Below are positions 8,564-17,097 of a stretch of DNA of 64,000 nt, one piece after another (position 1 is the first letter of the stretch; each line of letters starts with the position of its first letter). The DNA is from Pseudomonas oryzihabitans. Lineage in GTDB: Bacteria; Pseudomonadota; Gammaproteobacteria; Pseudomonadales; Pseudomonadaceae. The DNA lies in assembly GCF_014522265.1 (NCBI RefSeq), contig NZ_CP017024.1:2074001-2138000 (forward strand), given 5' to 3'. The notes beneath the pieces are model-generated. The model worked only from the letters and a program-made list of their open reading frames with translations, ran no database searches and was not told the DNA's origin. The translations under genes were made by a program, and so were the position numbers.

Positions 8564-9433
8564 CTAGTACAGTGCCTGGTACAGGCGGCGGCGATAGGTG
8601 GCGACCAGCGGGTGATCGTTGCCCAGCAGATCGAAGACCTGCACCAGGGTCTTGCGCGGCAGGTCGTCACCGTAGCCGCGATTGCGGCGGAACAGGTCCA
8701 GCAGACCATCCAGGGCGGGTTCGTATTGCTGGCGGGCCAGTTGTTGCACGGCCAGCTGGTAGGCGGCTTCATCGTCGCCGGCATCGCGCGCCAGGCGACT
8801 CTTGAGCTCGGCCACCTCGGGCAGGCTGGCGGCCTGGCGCAGGAAGGTCAGCTGGGCCCGGGCGCCGGCCAGCGCCTGCTTGTGCTCATCGCCCTTGACC
8901 GCGTCCAGCACGGCCTGGGCGTCGTCCAGTTCGTTGCGCTCGGCCAGGCAGCGGGCATAGAGGATCAGCGCCAGGGCGTCACTGTTGTCTTCTTCGAGCA
9001 GCGCCTTGAGCAGCGCCTCGGCCTCGGCGAAGCGGCCCTCGGCGAACATCGCCTGGGCGGCGTCCAGCGGATCTTCCTCGGCCGGCGGCAAGGCCTGGAC
9101 ATGGGGTTCGAGCAGGGCGCGGATGGCCGATTCGGGCTGGGCGCCGGCGAAGCCGTCCACCGGCTGGCCATCCTTGAACAGCACCACCGTGGGCAGGCTG
9201 CGGATGCCGAATCTCATCACCAGTTCCTGCTCGATGTCGCAGTTGACCTTGGCCAGGTGCAGGGCGCCGCCATAGGACTCGGTGATCTTGGCCAGCAGCG
9301 GCATCAGCACTTTGCAGGGCGCGCACCACTTGGCCCAGAAGTCCACCAGCACCGGGGTGCTGAAGGAGGCGTCGATGACCTGTTGCTGGAAGGTGTCGAG
9401 GGTGGCGTCGAAAATGTAGGGGACCTGGCTCAT
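8564..9433 (-). CDS. cnoX: CnoX/YbbN-type thioredoxin-domain co-chaperone
   Basis: The 289-aa product has an N-terminal thioredoxin fold (residues 1-110) with an intact WCAPC centre at residues 36-40. A C-terminal TPR-like helical region (about 120-289) is characteristic of YbbN/CnoX. CnoX proteins hold client proteins under oxidative stress and hand them to chaperonins. An intact CxxC suggests redox activity as well as holdase function. The start at 9433 (MSQVPYIFDAT) is chosen over a long upstream extension because it matches the family N-terminus. Confidence 0.85.
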   Translation of the reverse strand: MSQVPYIFDATLDTFQQQVIDASFSTPVLVDFWAKWCAPCKVLMPLLAKITESYGGALHLAKVNCDIEQELVMRFGIRSLPTVVLFKDGQPVDGFAGAQPESAIRALLEPHVQALPPAEEDPLDAAQAMFAEGRFAEAEALLKALLEEDNSDALALILYARCLAERNELDDAQAVLDAVKGDEHKQALAGARAQLTFLRQAASLPEVAELKSRLARDAGDDEAAYQLAVQQLARQQYEPALDGLLDLFRRNRGYGDDLPRKTLVQVFDLLGNDHPLVATYRRRLYQALY

Positions 9434-9501
9434 GGCGGACTCGGCAGACGAAAGATGCACTATAGGTGGGGGCGCCGGGCTTGGAAACAAGGCGGGCCAG
9501 C

Positions 9502-10149
9502 TCAACCTTGATAGAGCGCCACGCGGCGGAATTCGTCCGGCTCGGCCAGATCCGGCAGGGTGCAGGCCTGGAGTTCGGTGATGCGGGTGAAGCCGGGGTG
9601 GGCCAGGTCGCGCACCCGCGAGTCGGCCAGCAGGATCCGTTCTGCACGCGTCTGCAGGAGCGCCAGTAGCGGCAGGTTGGCACGGTCGTAGAGCACATCG
9701 GCGGCCAGGATGAGATCGAAGCGCTCGGTGCTGGCGTGCAGATCGTCCAGCGTCTCGATCTGCACGGCGTTGGCCCGGGCATTGGCACGGCAGGCTTTCA
9801 AGGCCAGCGGATCCAGGTCGCAGCAGACCACCCGCGCCGCGCCGGCCCGCGCGGCGGCGAGTCCGGCGATGCCCGAGCCGCTGCCGAAATCCAGCACCTG
9901 GCGCCCGGCGACGTGCTCGGGATGGGCGACGATCCAGCGCGCCAGGGCCAGACCGCTGGCCCAGCAGAAGGCCCAGTAGGGCGGTGCCTCCAGCAGGCGC
10001 TGGGTTTCCGCCGGGGAAAAGGCCCGCGCCATATTGGCCGGATCGATCAGCCACAGCGACAGGTCGCTGCCGGGCAATGCCTGCAAGGAGAGGCAGGCGT
10101 CGCCCAGCAGGGCGGTCAGGGCGGCAGCGAGATCGGCAGGGGGCGTCAC
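9502..10149 (-). CDS. Class I SAM-dependent methyltransferase
   Basis: The 215-aa protein has the SAM-binding motif I (VLDFGSGSGIAGLAA) around residue 85, an acidic motif II (VVCCDLDPLAL) and LILAADVLYD as motif IV. It resembles the ETFB-lysine/METTL20-like protein methyltransferases, but the substrate is not certain. The start is a GTG at 10149 that overlaps the upstream lipoprotein stop (GTGA), so the two genes are translationally coupled. The long reading frame upstream is a shadow of nrdR. Confidence 0.78.
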   Translation of the reverse strand: MTPPADLAAALTALLGDACLSLQALPGSDLSLWLIDPANMARAFSPAETQRLLEAPPYWAFCWASGLALARWIVAHPEHVAGRQVLDFGSGSGIAGLAAARAGAARVVCCDLDPLALKACRANARANAVQIETLDDLHASTERFDLILAADVLYDRANLPLLALLQTRAERILLADSRVRDLAHPGFTRITELQACTLPDLAEPDEFRRVALYQG

Positions 10150-10610
10150 GGGGTCTGGTTCAGCACCAGTTCGCCGAGATTCTGCGTGGTCGGTCCGCCG
10201 ACATTCACCGGCGGCAGATAGCTGGCCAGTTGCCCGGCCTGGATCAGGCGCGCGTGGAATTCCACCTTGAGATCCGGGCGGGTGGGAAAGATCTCTGGAT
10301 TGAAGGGCAGGCGGAAGGCCAGGGGCGCGCCCTTGCCGGTCACCGTCTCGCTGGCCAGCAGACGCTGGGGCAGGCCCTTGGCGTTGACCGCCAGCAGCGC
10401 GATCTCGACCTGGGCACCCGCCGGGACCAGACCCTGGGCATTGCGCAGCACCCCGGAGATCTCGCGCAGATTGGCCGGAGTGGGGGCACCGACCACCGGA
10501 ACCGGTTCGTCGGCCGGGGTGGTGGGCTGCGGCGGCGTGGTTTCGGGTGGGCTGGAGCAGGCCGCGAGCAGACCGGTGAAGAGCAGGGGCAGGAGGGCGC
10601 GTGGGGTCAT
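10146..10610 (-). CDS. YbaY-family lipoprotein
   Basis: The 154-aa product has a lipoprotein signal with lipobox LLAAC at residues 14-18. A Pro/Thr-rich linker leads to a beta-sandwich domain of the YbaY type (about residues 48-150) that includes ISGVLRNAQGLVPAGAQVEI. It is probably anchored to the outer membrane. It is coupled to the downstream methyltransferase by a 4-bp overlap. Its role is unknown. The ATG at 10610 was chosen because it starts the lipoprotein signal directly. Confidence 0.8.
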   Translation of the reverse strand: MTPRALLPLLFTGLLAACSSPPETTPPQPTTPADEPVPVVGAPTPANLREISGVLRNAQGLVPAGAQVEIALLAVNAKGLPQRLLASETVTGKGAPLAFRLPFNPEIFPTRPDLKVEFHARLIQAGQLASYLPPVNVGGPTTQNLGELVLNQTP

Positions 10611-10789
10611 GGCGGGATCCGGAGGTCGCGGCCGGCGAGGGCTGCACGGGAGGCTGGAGAGGTCGTCGAACACAGGGCGCTCTTATAGCCCGGCGGCCCC
10701 TGGCTGTCGATTCGTCAGGCACCCGGAGGTTCCCGGCAGGGAGTGATCGGGTACCATGAGGGCTTTCCCTTCCGGCGATCGACTCTCTC

Positions 10790-11260
10790 ATGCATTGTCC
10801 CTTCTGCGGCGCCCACGACACCAAGGTCACGGATTCCCGGCTGGTCGCGGCCGGTGAGCAGGTGCGCCGGCGACGTGAGTGCCTGGCCTGCCAGGAGCGC
10901 TTCACCACCTTCGAGACCGCCGAACTGGTGCTGCCACGGCTGATCAAGCAGGACGGCACCCGCCAGCCCTTCGACGAGGAAAAGTTGCGCGCCGGCATGC
11001 AGCGTGCCCTGGAGAAGCGGCCGGTCAGCGTCGAGCGTCTGGAAGAAGCCATCGCCCTGATCAAGCACCGCCTGCGCGCCACTGGCGAGCGCGAGATCCG
11101 TTCGCGGGTGGTGGGTGAACTGGTGATGGACGAACTGCGCAAGCTGGACCAGGTGGCCTACATCCGCTTCGCCTCGGTCTATCGGCAATTCCAGGACCTG
11201 GCCGAATTCCGCGACGAGATCGAGCGCCTGGCCCAGGATCCGGGCAAGCAGCCGGTATGA
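10790..11260 (+). CDS. nrdR: Transcriptional repressor NrdR
   Basis: The 156-aa protein has the NrdR zinc ribbon with C3/C6 and C31/C34 and an ATP-cone domain (about residues 49-139). NrdR senses dATP/ATP and represses ribonucleotide reductase operons. The length is typical. Its stop overlaps the ribD start in ATGA, the common nrdR-ribD coupling in Proteobacteria. The upstream gap of about 115 bp should hold the promoter; no operator was identified. Confidence 0.97.
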   Translation: MHCPFCGAHDTKVTDSRLVAAGEQVRRRRECLACQERFTTFETAELVLPRLIKQDGTRQPFDEEKLRAGMQRALEKRPVSVERLEEAIALIKHRLRATGEREIRSRVVGELVMDELRKLDQVAYIRFASVYRQFQDLAEFRDEIERLAQDPGKQPV

Positions 11261-12375
11261 GCGCCATGGGGCGCGACGAAGTCTGGATGGCCCGCGCCCT
11301 GGCGCTGGCCGCCTGCGGCCGCTACAGCACGGCGCCCAATCCGCGGGTGGGCTGCGTCATCGTCCGCGACGGCCAGGTGGTAGGCGAAGGCTGGCACCGC
11401 CAGGCCGGCGGTCCCCATGCCGAGGTGCACGCGCTGCGCCAGGCGGGGGAGGCGGCGCGTGGCGCCACTGCCTATGTGACCCTGGAACCCTGCAGCCATC
11501 ATGGCCGCACCCCGCCTTGCGCCGATGCCCTGGTAGCCGCCGGCGTGGCCGAGGTGGTGGCGGCCATGACCGATCCCAATCCGCTGGTGGCCGGGCGCGG
11601 TCTGGCGCGCCTCTCCGCCGCCGGCATCGCCACCCGCGCCGGAGTGCTGGAAGCCGAGGCACGAGCGCTCAACGCCGGCTTCATCCAGCGCATGCTCACC
11701 GGGCGGCCCTTCGTGCGGGTCAAGCTGGCCCTGAGTCTGGATGGCCGCACCGCCATGGCCAATGGCGAAAGCCAGTGGATCACCGGTCCGGCGGCGCGCC
11801 AGAGCGTCCAGCGGCTGCGCGCCGAGGCGGGGGTGGTGATCACTGGCGCCGATACCGTGCTGGCCGATGGCGCCCGACTGACCGTGCGTCAGGCGGAACT
11901 GGGCCTGAGCGGAGACGAACTGCAACTGGCCACCCTGCGTACGCCGCAGCGGCTGCTGGTGGACGGCCGTGGCCGGGTGCCGCTGGATGCCCCCTTCTTT
12001 CAGGCCGGCGCGGCACGGGTCGCCGGTATGGCCGCGGCGGCGCCCGGCTATGCAGCGGCCGGTCACGACTACCTGGCGCTGCCCGGTAGCCAGGGCCAGG
12101 TCGATCTGGCGGCCCTGCTGACCCGCCTGGGCAGCGAGCAGGTCAATGACGTCCTGGTGGAAGCCGGGCCGCGTCTGGCCGGTGCCTTCGCCCAGGCCGG
12201 GCTGGTCGACGAATATCACCTGTTCCTGGCGCCCAGGTTCCTCGGTTCCAGCGCCCGGCCGCTGCTGGACTGGCCGCTGGTGCACCTGGCCGAGGCCCCG
12301 CAGCTGGAGATCCTCAGCGTCACCCCGGTAGGCGCCGACCTGCACCTGATCGCCCGACCGGCCAGGGACACCTGA
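11257..12375 (+). CDS. ribD: Bifunctional deaminase/reductase RibD (riboflavin biosynthesis)
   Basis: The 372-aa enzyme carries the second and third steps of riboflavin synthesis. The N-terminal deaminase domain has zinc ligands H54-A-E56, C79 and C88 ([15 protein letters not shown]). The C-terminal reductase domain follows from about residue 150 ([20 protein letters not shown]). It begins in the last codons of nrdR. The FMN riboswitch lies downstream, so ribD itself appears to be outside direct riboswitch control. Confidence 0.97.
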   Translation: MSAMGRDEVWMARALALAACGRYSTAPNPRVGCVIVRDGQVVGEGWHRQAGGPHAEVHALRQAGEAARGATAYVTLEPCSHHGRTPPCADALVAAGVAEVVAAMTDPNPLVAGRGLARLSAAGIATRAGVLEAEARALNAGFIQRMLTGRPFVRVKLALSLDGRTAMANGESQWITGPAARQSVQRLRAEAGVVITGADTVLADGARLTVRQAELGLSGDELQLATLRTPQRLLVDGRGRVPLDAPFFQAGAARVAGMAAAAPGYAAAGHDYLALPGSQGQVDLAALLTRLGSEQVNDVLVEAGPRLAGAFAQAGLVDEYHLFLAPRFLGSSARPLLDWPLVHLAEAPQLEILSVTPVGADLHLIARPARDT

Positions 12376-12436
12376 CGCCCCTGGCCCCGCGGCGGCGAAC
12401 TGTGTTACAAAACCTGCGCTGCCCTCGGGTGGCGAG

Positions 12437-12586
12437 TTCTCAGGGCGGGGTGCAATTCCCCACCGGCGGTAACGCCCGATAAGTCGGGACGAGCCCGCGA
12501 GCGCTCTCTCGTCCTCTGCGGCGGGAGAGGTCAGCAGACCCGGTTGGATTCCGGGGCCGACGGTCATAGTCCGGATGAGAGAGAAC
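12437..12586 (+). promoter_or_regulatory. FMN riboswitch (RFN element)
   Basis: The stretch shows the RFN core: CAGGGCGGGGTGCAATTCCC at the 5' side, CCACCGGCGGTAA, the AGTCGGGACGAGCCCGCGAG arm, GGTCAGCAGACCCGGTTGGA and the closing CAGTCCGGATGAGAGA-like segment (here ATAGTCCGGATGAGAGAGAA). It binds FMN and lowers expression of riboflavin genes. It lies between ribD and ribE. Downstream, a hairpin (12652-12673) can cover a ribosome-binding site, indicating translational control. Confidence 0.95.
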
Positions 12587-12651
12587 GGGATAGCCTCGCC
12601 TGGCAGGGGTGCGAGCCCCTCGTCCGTCTGATTTCCCTTCTGTCCGTACGC

Positions 12652-12675
12652 CCTGTTTTTTCACCGAAACAGGAG
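12652..12675 (+). promoter_or_regulatory. Riboswitch expression platform: SD-sequestering hairpin
   Basis: CCTGTTT (12652-12658) can pair with AAACAGG (12667-12673). The latter contains the first bases of the AGGAG ribosome-binding site (12671-12675) of the 16-codon leader ORF. This is a plausible OFF state of the FMN riboswitch. The U-rich loop follows the stem's left arm, so a termination contribution is not excluded. Confidence 0.6.
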
Positions 12676-12682
12676 TTCGTCG

Positions 12683-12733
12683 ATGTCTAGCTGCACCGCC
12701 TTTCTGGCTCTACCTCGCGGAGGCCTGAGCTGA
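12683..12733 (+). CDS. 16-aa leader ORF coupled to ribE
   Basis: An ATG at 12683 with AGGAG at ideal spacing (7 nt) opens a 16-codon ORF (MSSCTAFLALPRGGLS). Its TGA at 12731-12733 overlaps the ribE ATG (TGATG). The peptide has no recognisable function. The arrangement suggests that ribosomes entering at the leader ORF, under riboswitch control, re-initiate at ribE. Whether it is translated is untested. Confidence 0.5.
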   Translation: MSSCTAFLALPRGGLS

Positions 12734-13395
12734 TGTTTACCGGAATCATCGAAGCCCTCGGCGAGATCCGCGCGCTCACGCCCAAGGGCGGAGACGTGCG
12801 CCTTTATGTCGCCACCGGCAAGCTCGACCTTGCCGACGTCAAGCTCGGCGACAGCATCGCCGTCAACGGAGTCTGCCTTACCGCCGTGGACTTGCCTGGC
12901 GACGGCTTCTGGGCCGACGTCAGTCGCGAGACCCTGAGCCTCACCAGCCTGGGCGGCCTCAAGCCCGGCAGCAAGGTCAACCTGGAAAAGGCGCTGATGC
13001 CCACCAGTCGCCTCGGCGGCCACCTGGTCAGCGGCCACGTGGACGGCCTCGGCGAAGTGGTCTCCCGCACCGATAATGCCCGCGCCGTGCAGTTTCGCCT
13101 GCGTGCCCCGGCCGAGCTGGCCCGCTACATCGCCCTCAAGGGCTCGATCACCGTGGACGGCGTCAGCCTCACGGTGAACGCGGTGGACGGCGCCGAATTC
13201 GAGCTGACCATCGTCCCCCACACCCTCGGCGAGACCATCATGGCCGACTACCGCCCCGGTCGGCGGGTGAACCTGGAGGTGGACCTGCTGGCCCGCTACC
13301 TGGAGCGCCTGCTACTGGGCGACAAGGCCGCCGAGTCCAGCAAGGGCGGCGTCACCGAAACCTTTCTCGCCGAACACGGCTATCTGCAGCGCTAA
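12733..13395 (+). CDS. ribE: Riboflavin synthase alpha chain
   Basis: The 220-aa protein begins with the diagnostic MFTGIIEALG. It consists of two lumazine-binding barrels (about residues 1-97 and 98-195), with LGGHLVSGHVDG closing the first. The enzyme dismutates two 6,7-dimethyl-8-ribityllumazine molecules to riboflavin. A GGAGG sits at 12719-12723, 9 nt before the ATG. It is the first full gene under the FMN riboswitch and is followed after 10 bp by ribBA. Some Pseudomonas annotations call it ribC. Confidence 0.97.
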   Translation: MFTGIIEALGEIRALTPKGGDVRLYVATGKLDLADVKLGDSIAVNGVCLTAVDLPGDGFWADVSRETLSLTSLGGLKPGSKVNLEKALMPTSRLGGHLVSGHVDGLGEVVSRTDNARAVQFRLRAPAELARYIALKGSITVDGVSLTVNAVDGAEFELTIVPHTLGETIMADYRPGRRVNLEVDLLARYLERLLLGDKAAESSKGGVTETFLAEHGYLQR

Positions 13396-13405
13396 GGACG
13401 ACACC

Positions 13406-14494
13406 GTGGCACTTTCCAGCATCGAAGACATCATCCAGGACATCCGCGCGGGCAAGATGGTCATCCTCATGGACGACGAGGACCGCGAGAACGAAGGCGA
13501 CATCATCATCGCCTCCGAATGCGTCACCGCCGAACACATCAACTTCATGGCCCGCCACGCGCGGGGCCTGATCTGCATGCCCATGAGCAAGGGCCTCTGC
13601 GAGCGCCTCAACCTGCCGATGATGGCCAGCCGCAACGCCTCCGGCTTCGGCACCAAGTTCACCGTCTCCATCGAGGCCGCCGAGGGCATCAGCACCGGCA
13701 TCTCCGCCGCCGACCGCGCCCGTACCGTGCAGGCCGCCATCGCCAAGGACGCCAAGGCCGGCGACGTGGTCAGCCCCGGCCACATGTTCCCGCTGATGGC
13801 CCAGCCCGGCGGCGTGCTGGCCCGTGCCGGCCATACCGAAGCCGCCTGCGACCTGGCGCGCATGGCCGGTTTCGCCGAGAGCGGGGTGATCTGCGAGGTG
13901 ATGAACGACGACGGCACCATGGCCCGTCGCGACGAACTCGAAGCCTTCGCCGAGCAGCATGGCCTCAAGGTCGGCACCATCGCCGATCTGATCCACTACC
14001 GCCTGCTCCACGAGCACACCGTCAAGCGCATCGACGAGCAGCAGCTGGAGACCGAGCTCGGTCCGTTCAAGCTGGTGACCTACCGCGACGAGGTGGAGGG
14101 CGACGTCCACCTGGCGCTGATCCGTGGCGACCTGGCCGGCCAGGAGCTGCCGCTGGTGCGGGTGCACAACATGGATCCGCTGCGCGACCTGCTGCAGGTG
14201 CAGCAACCGGGTCGCTGGAGTCTGCGTGGCGCCATGGAGCGCGTGGCCCGCGAGGGCACCGGCGTGGTGCTGCTGCTCGGTCACTCGATCGAGGGCGACG
14301 ACCTGCTGGCGCATCTGCGCGAGCCGCTGCCGGTGCCCAAGGCGCTGTCCACCTACAGCACCGTCGGTGCCGGTTCGCAGATCCTCCGCGACCTGGGCAT
14401 TCGTCAGATGCGCCTGCTCAGCTCGCCGATGAAGTTCAACGCCATATCCGGCTTCGACCTGGAAGTAGTAGACTATCTGCCTCCTGAAGAATGA
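13406..14494 (+). CDS. ribBA: DHBP synthase with degenerate GTP cyclohydrolase II domain (RibB-X/RibBA)
   Basis: The 362-aa product starts with GTG. Residues 1-205 form 3,4-dihydroxy-2-butanone 4-phosphate synthase with the acidic DDEDRENEGD loop, HARGLICMPMS and RAGHTEAACDLARMAG; this domain looks active. Residues 206-362 resemble GTP cyclohydrolase II. They lack the zinc cysteines (SECLTGD...RCDCG in RibA) and the RQEGRGIG motif, so the second domain is probably inactive. A complete RibA is encoded at 17826-18449. Such RibB-X hybrids are known in other gamma-proteobacteria. Confidence 0.93.
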   Translation: MALSSIEDIIQDIRAGKMVILMDDEDRENEGDIIIASECVTAEHINFMARHARGLICMPMSKGLCERLNLPMMASRNASGFGTKFTVSIEAAEGISTGISAADRARTVQAAIAKDAKAGDVVSPGHMFPLMAQPGGVLARAGHTEAACDLARMAGFAESGVICEVMNDDGTMARRDELEAFAEQHGLKVGTIADLIHYRLLHEHTVKRIDEQQLETELGPFKLVTYRDEVEGDVHLALIRGDLAGQELPLVRVHNMDPLRDLLQVQQPGRWSLRGAMERVAREGTGVVLLLGHSIEGDDLLAHLREPLPVPKALSTYSTVGAGSQILRDLGIRQMRLLSSPMKFNAISGFDLEVVDYLPPEE

Positions 14495-14551
14495 CCCTTC
14501 CGCCTGGCGCGCCCCGCCCGGGTGGTGCGGCGCGCTTCACCTGGATTTCCA

Positions 14552-14579
14552 CGGACGGCCTGGCACTGCCGGCCGTCCG
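14552..14579 (+). terminator. Hairpin between ribBA and ribH
   Basis: CGGACGGCC (14552-14560) pairs perfectly with GGCCGTCCG (14571-14579), with a 10-nt loop and a short CTCTTT tail. It could be a weak terminator/attenuator or an mRNA-processing/stability element lowering ribH output inside the operon. Confidence 0.4.
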
Positions 14580-14603
14580 GCTCTTTGACAACTGGACCCG
14601 CAC

Positions 14604-15080
14604 ATGAACATCAAGACCTTTGAAGGCACCTTCATCGCTCCCCAGGGCCGCTTCGCCCTGGTGGTCGGTCGTTTCAACAGCTTCGTCGTCGAAAGCCTGC
14701 TGCAGGGCGCCATCGACGCCCTGGTGCGTCACGGCATCAAGCCGGACGACCTGACCATCATCCGCGTCCCTGGCGCCTTCGAGATCCCGCTGGCGGTGCA
14801 GAAGATCGCCCAGCGCGACGAATTCGACGCCATCATCGCCCTCGGCGCGGTGATCCGTGGCGGCACCCCCCACTTCGAATACGTGGCCGGCGAGTGCACC
14901 AAGGGCCTGGCCCAGGTCTCCATGGAATTCGGCGTACCGGTGTCCTTTGGCGTCCTCACCGTCGACTCCATCGAGCAGGCCATCGAGCGCTCCGGCACCA
15001 AGGCCGGCAACAAGGGCGCCGAAGCGGCCCTGTCCGCTCTGGAAATGGTCAGCCTGCTGGCGCAGCTGGAGGCCAAGTGA
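14604..15080 (+). CDS. ribH: 6,7-dimethyl-8-ribityllumazine synthase
   Basis: The 158-aa protein has the lumazine synthase pattern: [17 protein letters not shown] at the N-terminus, [16 protein letters not shown] and [20 protein letters not shown] with the catalytic His. It condenses the RibD-pathway amine with the RibB product. It is followed by nusB with a 4-bp overlap at a GTG start, the conserved ribH-nusB linkage. Confidence 0.97.
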   Translation: MNIKTFEGTFIAPQGRFALVVGRFNSFVVESLLQGAIDALVRHGIKPDDLTIIRVPGAFEIPLAVQKIAQRDEFDAIIALGAVIRGGTPHFEYVAGECTKGLAQVSMEFGVPVSFGVLTVDSIEQAIERSGTKAGNKGAEAALSALEMVSLLAQLEAK

Positions 15081-15568
15081 GCGGCGATCTGACTCCGCCC
15101 GCGGCCGGCAAGCCCGCGGGCAAGAAGGCCCCCACCGGCAAACTGGCTGCTCGCCGCGAAGCGCGCAGCCTGTCGGTCCAGGCCCTGTACCAGTGGCACA
15201 TGGCGGGCCAGGCGATCAACGAGATCGAGGCGCAGTTTCGCGTCGACAACGATTTCGCCAAGGTCGACGGCGCCTACTTCCATGAAGTCCTGCATGGCGT
15301 CCCGGCCAACAAGAGCGAGATCGACGGTCTGATCCTGCCCTGCCTGGACCGCGCCATGAACGAGGTGGATCCGGTCGAGCTGGCCGTGCTGCGGCTGTCC
15401 TGCTACGAGCTGCTCAAGCGCATCGACGTGCCCTACCGGGTGGTGATCAACGAAGGCATCGAGATGGCCAAGATCTTCGGCGCCACCGATGGCCACAAGT
15501 TCGTCAACGGCGTGCTGGACAAGCTGGCGCCCAAGCTGCGCAGTGCCGAGTTGCGCGGCAAGCGCTGA
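15077..15568 (+). CDS. nusB: Transcription antitermination factor NusB
   Basis: The 163-aa protein starts at a GTG overlapping the ribH stop (GTGA). A basic Ala/Lys-rich extension (about 25 residues) precedes the helical NusB domain, which begins [15 protein letters not shown] and ends with [27 protein letters not shown]. NusB pairs with NusE (S10) in rRNA antitermination complexes. The coupling with ribH is typical of the genus. Confidence 0.95.
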   Translation: MSGDLTPPAAGKPAGKKAPTGKLAARREARSLSVQALYQWHMAGQAINEIEAQFRVDNDFAKVDGAYFHEVLHGVPANKSEIDGLILPCLDRAMNEVDPVELAVLRLSCYELLKRIDVPYRVVINEGIEMAKIFGATDGHKFVNGVLDKLAPKLRSAELRGKR

Positions 15569-15582
15569 TTGCCCACGTCGGC

Positions 15583-16539
15583 ATGGGTGAATTCGAACTC
15601 ATCCGTCGCTATTTCGCCGCGGCGCCCTGCGCTCGCGGCGGTCCCGGCGTGGCGCTGGGCATCGGCGATGACTGCGCGCTGCTGGCACCCGCTCCCGGTG
15701 AGCAACTGGCGGTCTCCACCGACACCCTGACCGCCGGGGTGCATTTCCCCGATCCCTGCCCGGATGCCCATGGCCTCGGCCAGCGTGCCCTGGCAGTGAG
15801 CGCCAGCGACCTGGCCGCCATGGGCGCCGCGCCCCTGGGTTTCACCCTGGCGTTGACCCTGCCGTCCGTCGAGCCCGCCTGGCTGGAAGGCCTGGCGGCA
15901 GGCCTCGCGCAGATGGCCGAACAGTGCGAGCTGCGCCTGGTCGGTGGTGACACCACTCGCGGTCCGCTGTCCCTCACCCTCACGGTCTTCGGCCAGGTGC
16001 CGGCCGGCCAGGCGCTGCTGCGCAGCGGTGCCCGCCCGGGCGATCTGCTGTGCCTGGGCGGTGCGCCGGGTGAGGCGGGCGGGGCCTTGCCCTTCGTCCT
16101 CGGTCAGCGTGCAGCGGAGGGCGCCGCCAGTCGGCACCTGCTGGCGCGCTACTGGGCACCCCAGCCGCAATTCGAGCTCGGCCTCTGGCTGCGCGGGCGG
16201 GCGACGGCGGCCCAGGACGTTTCCGACGGCCTGGTCGCCGATTGCGGCCACATCGCCGCCGCCTCCGGCGTCCGCCTGGTCGTGGAGACGGCGCGGCTGC
16301 CGGTGAGTCCTGCGCTGACCGAACTCTTCCCCGCCGACGAGGTGCTGCGCCTGGCCCTGGGCGCCGGCGACGACTACCTGCTGGTCTTCACCCTGCCGCC
16401 CGAGCAGGCGCCGGCCCTGGCCGCCGCCTGGCCCCAGGCACAGGTGATCGGGCGGGTCGAGACGGGTAGCGGCGTCCAGGTGCTCGCCGCCGACGGTCAG
16501 CCGCTGACGCCGATACACACCGGTTTCCAACATTTCTAG
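15583..16539 (+). CDS. thiL: Thiamine-monophosphate kinase
   Basis: The 318-aa enzyme phosphorylates thiamine monophosphate to the diphosphate. It shows the family N-terminus MGEFELIRRYFA, GIGDDCALL, STDTLTAGVHF, ASDLAAMGA and the later VGGDTTRGP and AQDVSDGL motifs, all intact. It lies 14 bp after nusB and 22 bp before the pgpA start, within the same transcript. Confidence 0.96.
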   Translation: MGEFELIRRYFAAAPCARGGPGVALGIGDDCALLAPAPGEQLAVSTDTLTAGVHFPDPCPDAHGLGQRALAVSASDLAAMGAAPLGFTLALTLPSVEPAWLEGLAAGLAQMAEQCELRLVGGDTTRGPLSLTLTVFGQVPAGQALLRSGARPGDLLCLGGAPGEAGGALPFVLGQRAAEGAASRHLLARYWAPQPQFELGLWLRGRATAAQDVSDGLVADCGHIAAASGVRLVVETARLPVSPALTELFPADEVLRLALGAGDDYLLVFTLPPEQAPALAAAWPQAQVIGRVETGSGVQVLAADGQPLTPIHTGFQHF

Positions 16540-16561
16540 CGCCCTGGCGCGGAGTCCATCC

Positions 16562-17070
16562 TTGAGCGAACAGCAAGCCCCCGCCCAGCCGGTCCCCTGT
16601 CGGTCTGGCGCGATCCCTGGCACTTCCTGGCCTTTGGCCTGGGTTCCGGCACCCTGCCCAAGGCGCCCGGCACCTGGGGGTCACTGATCGCCTTGCCCTT
16701 CGTGCCGCTCTGGCAGTTGCTCAGCGGCTGGAGCTATCCGCTGCTGCTGGTGCTGCTCTCCGTGTTCGGCTGCTGGCTGTGCGGCAAGGTCGCCCGGGAG
16801 CTGGGCGTGCACGACCACGAGGGCATCGTCTGGGACGAGATGGTCGGCATCTGGATCACCTTCTGGCTGGCGCCTCCGGGCTTGATCTGGCTGCTGGTGG
16901 GTTTCGTCGCCTTCCGCGTGCTGGACATCTGCAAGCCCTGGCCAATCCGCTGGCTGGATGTCAATGTCCGCGGCGGCGTCGGCATCATGGTCGACGATGT
17001 ACTGGCCGGCATCCTCGCCTGGCTGGTGGTTCAGGGATTACACATCGGTTGGGGTCATCTCGTCGGCTGA
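16562..17070 (+). CDS. pgpA: Phosphatidylglycerophosphatase A, one apparent frameshift near the start
   Basis: The conserved body (SVWRDPWHFLAFGLGSGT, then PKAPGTWGS, HDHEGIVWDEMVGIW and several membrane segments) runs in one frame to 17070. The likely start is TTG at 16562 (LSEQQAPAQPVP) with GGAG at 16551-16554, but it is in another frame. One added C in the CCCC run at 16594-16597 joins them (QPVPLSVWRDPW) and gives the usual length of about 169 aa. PgpA dephosphorylates phosphatidylglycerophosphate to phosphatidylglycerol. The break is probably a base-calling error. Confidence 0.88.
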
Positions 17071-17097
17071 CGAGACGCAGGCCCAAGGAGCAGGGCA

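Noticed and set aside
9502-11142. Methyltransferase frame extended to 546 codons
   Set aside because: The extension is antisense to nrdR and through the YbaY lipoprotein gene; the GTG at 10149 overlapping that gene's stop is a better start.
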